Part shown: positions 56,756 to 64,000 of the stretch, in pieces
How positions within the stretch are numbered: the first letter of the stretch is position 1
Layout of the letters: every line of letters starts with the position of its first letter
Source: Flammula alnicola
Taxonomy: Eukaryota > Basidiomycota > Agaricomycetes > Agaricales > Strophariaceae
Direction: 5' to 3'
Assembly (NCBI GenBank): GCA_015499995.1
Contig: JADNRV010000152.1
Location: forward strand, 1 to 64,000
Length of the DNA: 64,000 bases
Translations under genes and position numbers: made by a program
Notes under the pieces: model-generated
The model's input: only the letters and a program-made list of their open reading frames with translations
What the model was told of the DNA's origin: nothing
Database searches by the model: none

Positions 56756-58020
56756 ATCTTGGAAACCCTACAAATCACATTATTTTTTGGCTCTACATAT
56801 GTCGTCCTCATCCAAAACTTTGGGAATTTCGACAAGCTTTTCGTGATCAATTGGTAACTTATACTTTTAATACCCTGCGAGGTTGCTAAGTTTGCTAATA
56901 TTTCTGTCAGGATGGACTCGGTACGCCTTTCTTTCCTAAAAGTCGACAGAAGCTTATTTTTATTATGGTGGTCCAACTCATCGTTGGAGTAAGTAACAGC
57001 TTTCATTACATGCCTCTTTATTCTGTCATTGACTTAGATCTTAGTACCTCTCAGCATTTGTAGTGCAGTTGTGAGTATAGCCTATCTCGTTCGTGGCGCC
57101 AGAATGTTTCGGTTGTTAACGTGTTGTAAAAAATACTTTGGATACTGCCTTTTTGCACGTCAGTCTCAGTACCTCTCTTTCACCGGCTCTTAAATTAACT
57201 CTTTCTCTATTGAAGTGGACAGAAAGAATGCCTTTATGACTATCGTCATCGTGAGCCATGAGAGTGACTAGGACAATCGTCGGCGGCTTTACCAAGGTGG
57301 ACTCAACAAAAGTCCGTGGATCTTCTTTCATTTCTGACCCCAATTCTAAGCCACATCATAGGCAATCACGTCTGCGCAAAGCGGATCTGCTTTGGCTTGC
57401 GACATTATCATCACTGTCTCCCTTGTCTATGCCTTCAATCAGCGCAGATCAGAACTCAAAAGGTATGCCACCTATTTTTTAGCAAGTTCCAGTAATCCAC
57501 TAAGGCAATGATATTGCAGGACAAACACTATGCTCCAGATGTTAACTTTAAACGCGATCAACAGAGGAGCTCTCACAGCTATTAGCGCGGCTTTGAATTT
57601 TATCCTTGTGCGTATGCGGTTTAGTGCGCATAGATCCTTATTGAAGTATTGATTTATGGATTCCAGTTCTTATCTCGTCCCGGAACGTTTTACTTCCTTA
57701 TTGGCCTCATGCCCCGCAGCAAGTGTAGGCAACTTTTTTGTCCTGCGCGATCCTTTCTAACCAATTTTCTCTCAGTATACATGAATAGTATGCTTGCCAC
57801 GTAAGTACTGATTTTATTTGTCTTCGTGGTATTCCAATTGACACTGTTTCCAAGTCTTAACACTCGACAGCATATCCGGAGTACAGCCGCTTCTGTCGCC
57901 GACAGTACCGCTAGGTTCAACTCGTTCCCAATCAGGAGCCTGTCAAGAGGGAATATTACGGCGGGAGAGATGACCACACAAGACTTGACTGATAACGCCG
58001 AATCTCTCGACAGCCCGTAA
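56756..58020 (+). CDS. DUF6534-type multi-pass membrane protein (5' end not identified)
   Basis: A basidiomycete family of seven-helix integral membrane proteins of unknown function. Visible exons: ILETLQITLFFGSTYVVLI (second-helix region), QKLIFIMVVQLIVG, ILVPLSICSAVVSIAYLVRG, SALACDIIITVSLVYAFNQR, then TNTMLQMLTLNAINRGALTA, FLSRPGTFYFLIGLMPRSK and YMNSMLATLNTRQHIRS, a very typical DUF6534 ending. The Ser/Thr-rich cytoplasmic tail stops at 58,020. The exon carrying the first helix and the start codon was not found upstream, so the gene may be 5'-truncated or have an unusual first exon. Some exon limits between 57,110 and 57,360 are unclear. Confidence 0.7.
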
Positions 58021-58987
58021 GCAATGAGGTTTCTCTACAGATTTTTTGATCTCATATATTCTTTCGCAGTCAAGGAAAGGAAAATTTATCGATGAACTAA
58101 TTTAGCGAAGGAGGGCTTGACCCTTTTGACTTGCCATATTAAAGCCTGTACAGTATGTATTTTTTCGCGAGAAGATGTTCGCCCTCCAAGTGGAATCTGG
58201 GATTACCCACTTATTAACGCGTGCAGTGTAAACCCGCCGTGGAGACATGACAGAATTTCGCACATGAAGAGACCGCATCACATACATCTCGGCCGACAGG
58301 AATGAGGCGAGGATTCATCGAATGTTCTTCAATCGCACGATTAGGCGAATGGCCGTGGTTATGATCATACTCCATGCAGACATAGGAACCATATTCAGGG
58401 AACCAAGTAGCCAGCTGCCGTGATTGATCAACCCAACCGAATTTCGCAGTCCATGATCGCTCTTTTGGCATAGCACGTACACTTCCCGATAAAATCGTTT
58501 CCCGTTGGTCGAGCGCCTTTTTGCAGTACTGAATCTTGGTTGTCTGTGTTGGCCACTTGATAGGCCAAGGGGTTGGTGGGGGTGGTGGTTGAATTATGGC
58601 GACGTGTAAGGCAACGAGAAGATCCCAAAGGCGTCGAACTACCGAGGTAGGCTCCCATCTACACGGTAGTAGAGCCAGCGCTTCAAAGAAGTATTATTAA
58701 AGTCGTGCTGTATAAGAAAATAAAAATACACTGGAACTACAACAAGGAAGCTTGCGAGTCCGGTATTGTTTCAGATGATGCATAGTAGAAGTTACAACGG
58801 TAAAGGAAAGTGGGACTTGGGGTACTACCGTACACTGGAAGTGCAAGGAAAGAAAGCAAGGTAGAAAGTGGACGAAAGCATGAGTCAAGACATAATTGAT
58901 CCAATCAGGAGAGCGTGCAAGCCAATGCAGCCCCACATCCAGAAAAGAAAGAAGAAAACAAAGACAACTTGAAATTCCGTGTAGAAT
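58021..58987. other. Intergenic region
   Basis: Convergent 3' space between the DUF6534-type gene and the DUF2015 gene. No ORF with family character on either strand and no clear repeat. Confidence 0.5.
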
Positions 58988-59559
58988 CTACAAGTGCGTA
59001 ACGGCCTTAGAGTCCAATGGCATTCCTACAGGACAATTGCGACAGACGTGAGTCCTAGAAGTGGGCATTCAAATGGGAAGGATAACAAACCGGAAGGATC
59101 GATGCCATTACGAGCAAGGATTCGATTATGCCTAATCAGTCTTGCTTGGTCGAAGCTATTGCATAACAAGATGAATGAGCACGAGCGCCTTTCAACCACC
59201 AAAGACATGATTGACGACAACTCACTCGACACGTTCGCGCCTCATGATTTCCAGCACTTCTTGTGTGCCCTGTTCATCCAAACCCGCGCGAGAATCCCCA
59301 TCACGGATGTTCGCCTCGATATCGAAGTCAGAGGAGGTCATACCAAGCCCAACTTGCTGAGAGAACGTCGAGAGGGGTGTGTAATTGTGAGATTTGGGAA
59401 ACAGGGATTTGATGCGCTCAGGAAGGTGTGGTTCGATGAATGCGCGATAGCGATATGTCACTGACGTTTGTTCCAGTTTATGTCTTGAACAGAGAATGAA
59501 ATGAACTTACACATGACCAGCAGTGACAAAAATGCCGCCAGGGAAAGATAGAACAACAT
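58988..59559 (-). CDS. DUF2015 family small membrane-anchored protein
   Basis: Fungal protein of unknown function. Four exons: 59511-59559, 59226-59460, 59091-59155 and 58988-59025, 128 residues, each junction in phase. The N-terminus MLLFYLSLAAFLSLLVMLTY is a single membrane helix or signal anchor. The conserved core follows: FDIEANIRDGDSRAGLDEQG, VLEIMRRERVDFDQARLIR and HNRILARNGIDPSGMPLDSK, diagnostic for DUF2015. It is divergent from the Smr-domain gene with a shared intergenic promoter. Confidence 0.88.
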
Positions 59560-59883
59560 TACAGTGTTTTGGAGGGGGGGACTTTATAGAAGAAAAGGAA
59601 TTGAGTTGCCTTGGTTAACAAGTAGGGCTGCGGGACGTCGGCGGGCCCGGGCGGGGCGTTTGCGTTACCCACGGAGTCCACAACATAACTGAAGCACGTG
59701 ATGCCAATTAAACGTCGACTTATCCTCCGTCGGCACCTTTGACATGTCTATGATTTCAACAACTTTCATCTACCTCTCATCACAAACTATATATTTTTGC
59801 GCACTGTGAAATCAACACGATGAATACACAAACGAGGAAAACTCTTTTTGATTCTTTGGAGGTATTTTAATCGCAGTTCCTAC
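59560..59883. promoter_or_regulatory. Bidirectional promoter, DUF2015 gene and Smr gene
   Basis: A gap of about 320 bp between divergent starts. It contains CACGTG (E-box) at about 59,695, adjacent ATGCCAATTAA (CCAAT-like) at about 59,701, and a TATATATTTTTG AT-rich box at about 59,788 in TATA position for the plus-strand gene. Function is inferred from position and words only. Confidence 0.5.
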
Positions 59884-59893
59884 ATGAATTCAA

Positions 59894-62004
59894 TTGTCTG
59901 ATTCTATTCGAAAGAGTGAATTCTGTCCGCCTCTCGATTCGTCTTTACTAGCCGCGTTGCTCGTCGAAATTGAATCAGACATCGAGGGAAATACGATTAC
60001 TCCGACGGAAGACCAGATCGATGCACTGCGCTCAACCCTCAGCGCTCTCTCCTTGCAAGCGGAAGAAGCACAACTGTCAGAATTTTCTGATGTGCAACTG
60101 ACCTCCCAGTTCGATGAGACGATCTCAAGCTGGACCACACTTGACAATGGTTCAGAAAACATAGGAGGAACTTCCGGGTCTTCAGTGTCTTCATCACAAT
60201 CGTTTAGCTCGCCATTAGGATTCCTGCAAGCTGCCTTGCCCGAAATACCGACGGCCAGATTGAACCAAGCCCTGGAGAATGCTGAGAAAGAGGGAACGGA
60301 TATGTGGGACATTGTAACCAGCATCCTAACGGAAGAGGCGATCCGAGAGATGGAAGAAAGAGGCTTCGATGGATTGGAAGACGATGAAACCTACTCCGAG
60401 ATTCCGGATGACAATGATTGGGAGACAGTGGAGACCAAAAAGAAGGCATCCCAGGCGAAGGTGGTGAAACGAAAGGCCCAACCTCGGCCAAAGAAAATTG
60501 CCCTGGCCGATATTCGACAACAGCACCAAGTCCACCATTTGCACTCTAAAATACATGGGTTAAACGTCAAGCATCCTATAAGCGCACCCACTGCCGATCC
60601 TTGGACGCAGATATCGTCCCTCTCAGAGTACCTCTCCAACTTGCTTCCCCCGCACCCTCCATCTACTTTCCAATCTTTTTTTCACTCTCCAGAGCATGCC
60701 ACACCCTACGATGCACTTCGTGTCGCCCTCAAGTCTCTTTGCAAAAAGCCCACGGGAGATTCAGACGGCCACACGACGGTTCTCTTCAACCTCCTGGACG
60801 TCATCATGCCCGAATACGAAAACAGTGACGAAGAGCACCGTTCTCGCATAATCTCAGACGTCCAACTGGCTGTTTCTGTCACGCAGGGCAGAGGGGACGA
60901 TTCTCTTGATATTGTCAACCTTCTTCGCGACCTCGATTCGAATGCCGATTTGGGAGTTTACCACCAGCAGCCCACGCAGCCTTGGCAAATAGAGAACGAG
61001 AGTCTCACAATCTCCAGGAGCAGGCTTCCGTCCAGTCCGCCTCCTATCCAACCGCCGCCACTCCCGAAAGTCAAGCAAAAGCCCCCTCCACAAATTTCCT
61101 CTCGTGAAAAGCCTAGCCCGTACCAATGGCAGGCCGTTCCGCAGCGAAAGCGCGTCAATCGTGGTCCCCATCCTCTCGCCCACCACATTCCAGCATATAC
61201 GCGTGACGTGAATGGGATGAAGACAAGTCGGGCTTTTGGGTCCAAGGGAGGGAGAGTAGATTCCGACGCGAATGACTTCAGACGTCAGATGGGCGAGACG
61301 ATGCGGAAGAGGAACGAAGCGCTCAGGGAGGCATCTAGGATGTGGCAGAAGGGCAACGCGAAAACACGAGGAGGAGAAGTTGCTTTTTATTTCGCGGAAC
61401 GGGTACGTGGATTTACTTTTATCTTTGCCCTTGATCTAACTAGACTTTCTTGTGCAGGCGAGAGAATTCCAGGAAGTTGCACGGCAAGAAGCGTTGAATG
61501 CTGCTCGCGCCATGGTCCATGCTAAGAGGTGATTTACTCGGTTTCCTATCTTTTACTGCGTCTGATCGCCCTCATGTAGGACAAATTCTGGAAATAGTGA
61601 TACTGTGGATCTGCATGGCACCACAGTGGTGGAAGCGATCGTGATAATCAAGGAGATCCTAAATGGCGAAGCATCGTCCATATCACAAGGTATGTTGATG
61701 CTGTCTTGTTTGGAATTTCACTCAGAACTTCTATTCTTTTCCGCTTGGTCACTCTGTCGTTCTTGCTCCTCTGTCAATACATTGTCTGTTTCAAATCTTA
61801 CATGCCACCCTTGTGCGATATCTTCATCGTCTCGGCAACAAACTCAAAAAAGCAAAACCAATGAAAATCATTACTGGTCGTGGAACGCATTCCGTGAACC
61901 AAGTTGGTGTTCTGAAACCCGCTGTACGGAAAGCCCTTATCGAAGACGGCTGGGTCGTTGGCGCGTGGGATGGCGGCTTAATTGTGCGTCAGCGACGGAC
62001 GTAA
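59894..62004 (+). CDS. DUF1771 and Smr domain protein
   Basis: Smr-domain proteins are nucleic-acid-binding hydrolases; fungal members with this build are linked to RNA/ribosome quality control. Exons: 59894-61402, 61458-61528, 61580-61689 and 61853-62004, about 613 residues. The N-terminus has FCPPLDSSLLAALL and two UBA/CUE-like helical parts (LGFLQAALPEIPTARLNQAL; ATPYDALRVALKSLC). It is followed by a Pro-rich linker, DUF1771 (AREFQEVARQEALNAARAMV) and the Smr core: VDLHGTTVVEAIVIIKEIL with the DLHG motif, and ITGRGTHSVNQVGVLKPAV with TGRGxHS. No in-frame ATG precedes FCPPLDSS: the frame opens at a TTG, and the nearby ATG at 59,884 is out by one base. A one-base insertion near 59,893, real or a consensus error, is the simplest reason. 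Confidence 0.85.
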
Positions 62005-62772
62005 TTGCCCAACCATTCGACAATGCGCCCAACGCTCCCGTTCCACCATCCTTTCGAATTGCTTTTTAATCCCTGCATCTTATATCTATATCCCTGTCTC
62101 CGACCCCATACGCATCCTCTTCAACCTGCATTCCTACTATGATGCCGCCGACTACTAATGGGTATCATCTCCACGTTATTTTGGATCGTTCTTACCTCTT
62201 TCTTGCATCCGACTTTATTTTCGTCTTGGTTTTTTCGGACTCTGTTCTCGAAGATCTCGCGTTATTAGAATCTATCGCTGGGCAACATTTATTGCATCGT
62301 ATTCCTCCCTGGACCTGCTACATCCCCAGGACGCTATCTACATTATTGTCTCGCCGAGTTTTGTTCTTGTTATCAGCGCGTTGTTATTCTTGTATCCTTC
62401 GAGCAACTGTAAGTATTCGGCATGTATCGTGTTACATATTCAATATTGTATTTCCGGTTCTTGACATGTAGCATTAGAGCCATCCGTTTATTATTACTAC
62501 TCGTACATGTAGCTAGAGTATTTAAGGCGATTCCTTTATGACCACGTTGGATTTTCATTCACTCTACTTACAATTACAATCTTTTCTTGAAGGAACTAAG
62601 CGAGGGCGCAAAAGAGGGTCGAAGTGCCATATTTGGGCGAGGGACTCGGAATAGCTAAGATTATGATTGGCATGCTGCCGTCAGTCCGCGCAAGCGATAA
62701 CGGCTTTGACATATACTATGTCAACAACCAGGCCTCCTTCTTCCCCTTCTTTCCTTTCAGCGACTGTCTGTT
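62005..62772. other. Intergenic region
   Basis: 3' sequence of the Smr gene and 5' sequence of the next plus-strand gene. Short ORFs only. No RNA gene or repeat that I can defend. Confidence 0.5.
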
Positions 62773-64000
62773 ATGGCGACGGTTCAGTTGAAGGTTGGAC
62801 TTTCTTCAGGATTAAGGTCCTTTGCGCGTCACTCTCCCTCCATAAACAAGGCCGTGGTCCAATTTCGACATTCATCGCAGCAACCTACGGCTACTAGTGC
62901 AAGTGGAAATTGGTTCATAACGTCGAGGTTACCCGTCAAGGACCCAGTTCCACATTTCATTCCAGACATCCTTGGTCGAGGTCCATTGAATGATTTCGTT
63001 CGATTTGTTGTGATCCTGAGGTACGCAACCACTGCAATATTCAGAGTCGGAACAGAACTCCATAACAGCGTGAATGCGTTAGCTCAGTCACTGGATTGCT
63101 TATAGCTCCTATTGCATACTCCCATGACGAATTAATGGATTCCGAAAAGCTCCATCCTACCAGCCAACCGGAAAGTTTTCTCCAACAACTCGACGACATC
63201 ATGCATGTTTGGAGATCGAAAGTCCAGGACAAGTTTAAGGACGAGAAGAAAACGATATGGTATAAAAGTGTGCACTTCTGGTACGCCGTAACAATGATGG
63301 GATTCATGGCCTTGCGCGGGCCTGCCTATCAACGTTTTTTGGAAAAATCTGCATCTTCAAGGCACATTCGCGCTCTGGCTATCTTACCAGCTGTAGAAGG
63401 GATACTCGAACCTCGCGTCGCGATATACTCAAATTATGGTCCACCTCGAATATTGCCAATCCGACATGCTATAATATCGCGTCACAGATTTTCCCGGAAC
63501 GACCCGGGCATCGAGATCGCGCAGAGACCAACGTTTGGCACCCTTACGTCGTGGAAGATGGAGGGATGGAAACTTGAAATGGACCCCACGACAGGAGCGA
63601 CTTTCGAGGGACGACACATATCTCCTGAACAAGTCTATAATATGATGAAGACTACATGGATGCAACATTCTGGTCCAGTAATGGAGGCCGGGAGGTATGG
63701 TTCCTTGCGCCAAATCAGTCCCTAGAGTCTCGCCTCCTCGTTCAATAGGGTTGAAACTTGAAGACGAAGGTGACTTGATACTGGTCTCGTATCCTCCTGA
63801 ACGACCTCAGGCTGTTTCAGTCTGCCACGATACACTCATAGGGTCCTCTTTCCCTACAACATACCACCTTTTGCCCCCCCTCATGCAATGTATAATAACA
63901 AATACCATCGTGCGCCATGGCTTCGTTGCCAAAGCACTCGAAGATGAGTGTTTCTTTACAGCACACATAAACTCAGTGCCTTTCCTTTCTCTGAATTTGA
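62773..64000 (+). CDS. Membrane-anchored, possibly mitochondrial protein (runs off window)
   Basis: Family not recognised. The ATG at 62,773 gives MATVQLKVGLSSGLRSFARH, an Arg/Ser-rich N-terminus lacking acidic residues, consistent with mitochondrial import. Exon 1 ends at about 63,019. With the acceptor at about 63,080 the joined frame reads through a hydrophobic segment (FVRFVVIL then SSVTGLLIAPIAYS). Exon 2 continues with FLQQLDDIMHVWRSKVQDKF, FWYAVTMMGFMALRGPAYQR and FGTLTSWKMEGWKLEMDPTT. After a donor at 63,695 the next open stretch (LKLEDEGDLILVSYPPERPQ, from about 63,750) continues to the window edge, but the junction is off by one base with the obvious acceptor. A misplaced splice site or an indel in a G run is possible. 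3' end outside the window. Confidence 0.6.

Noticed and set aside
58021..58987. Possible gene in minus-strand ORFs at 58,102-58,936
   Set aside because: Short unrelated frames, no conserved motif and no splice pattern connecting them.

Overview
The window is from a filamentous basidiomycete, almost certainly an Agaricomycete. Genes carry many short GT-AG introns, and several families typical of that class occur together: a KDZ (Kyakuja-Dileera-Zisupton) transposase, DUF6534 membrane proteins, HSPA12-like Hsp70s and P450s of the IPGPP / FxGGSRAC type.

Layout. Positions 1 to about 23,040 are one Ty3/gypsy-type LTR retrotransposon on the minus strand: a presumed 5' LTR/leader at 21,458-23,040, then gag, protease, RT, RNase H and integrase running down to 1,492. 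A spliced gene (42-1,404) lies antisense just beyond pol; its CTAG-rich composition matches the retroelement, so it may be an accessory ORF. A 12.7-kb KDZ DNA transposon (3,679-16,364) is inserted inside the RNase H region with a visible 7-bp target-site duplication. It carries a complete-looking, intron-containing KDZ transposase, three more spliced genes (a small CxxC protein, a Cys-rich protein and an AT-hook protein), dense TTTAAWC-type subterminal repeats and a 2.9-kb gene-less interior with two related hairpins.

From about 24.5 kb the sequence is host chromosome. KRE33/NAT10 (RNA cytidine acetyltransferase) and COQ3 (ubiquinone O-methyltransferase) are convergent. P450 'A' follows on the minus strand, then a repeat-rich stretch, a 260-bp MITE with TA target duplications, an HSPA12-like Hsp70, a single-TM low-complexity protein and a flavin-reductase-domain protein. 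Next come two near-identical plus-strand P450s ('B', 'C') in a roughly 3.7-kb segmental duplication. Each is followed by a broken 5' fragment of the flavin-reductase gene, and a degenerate TE-like gene lies between them. The right end holds an alpha/beta hydrolase, a DUF6534-type membrane protein, a DUF2015 protein divergent from a DUF1771/Smr-domain protein, and a membrane-anchored, possibly mitochondrial protein that runs off the window.

Most disruptions of the gypsy reading frame, and the missing start of the Smr gene, are single-base indels in short homopolymers. Consensus error must therefore be considered alongside real decay. All exon models were made by eye from reading frame, GT/AG sites and family resemblance. 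No database search was possible.
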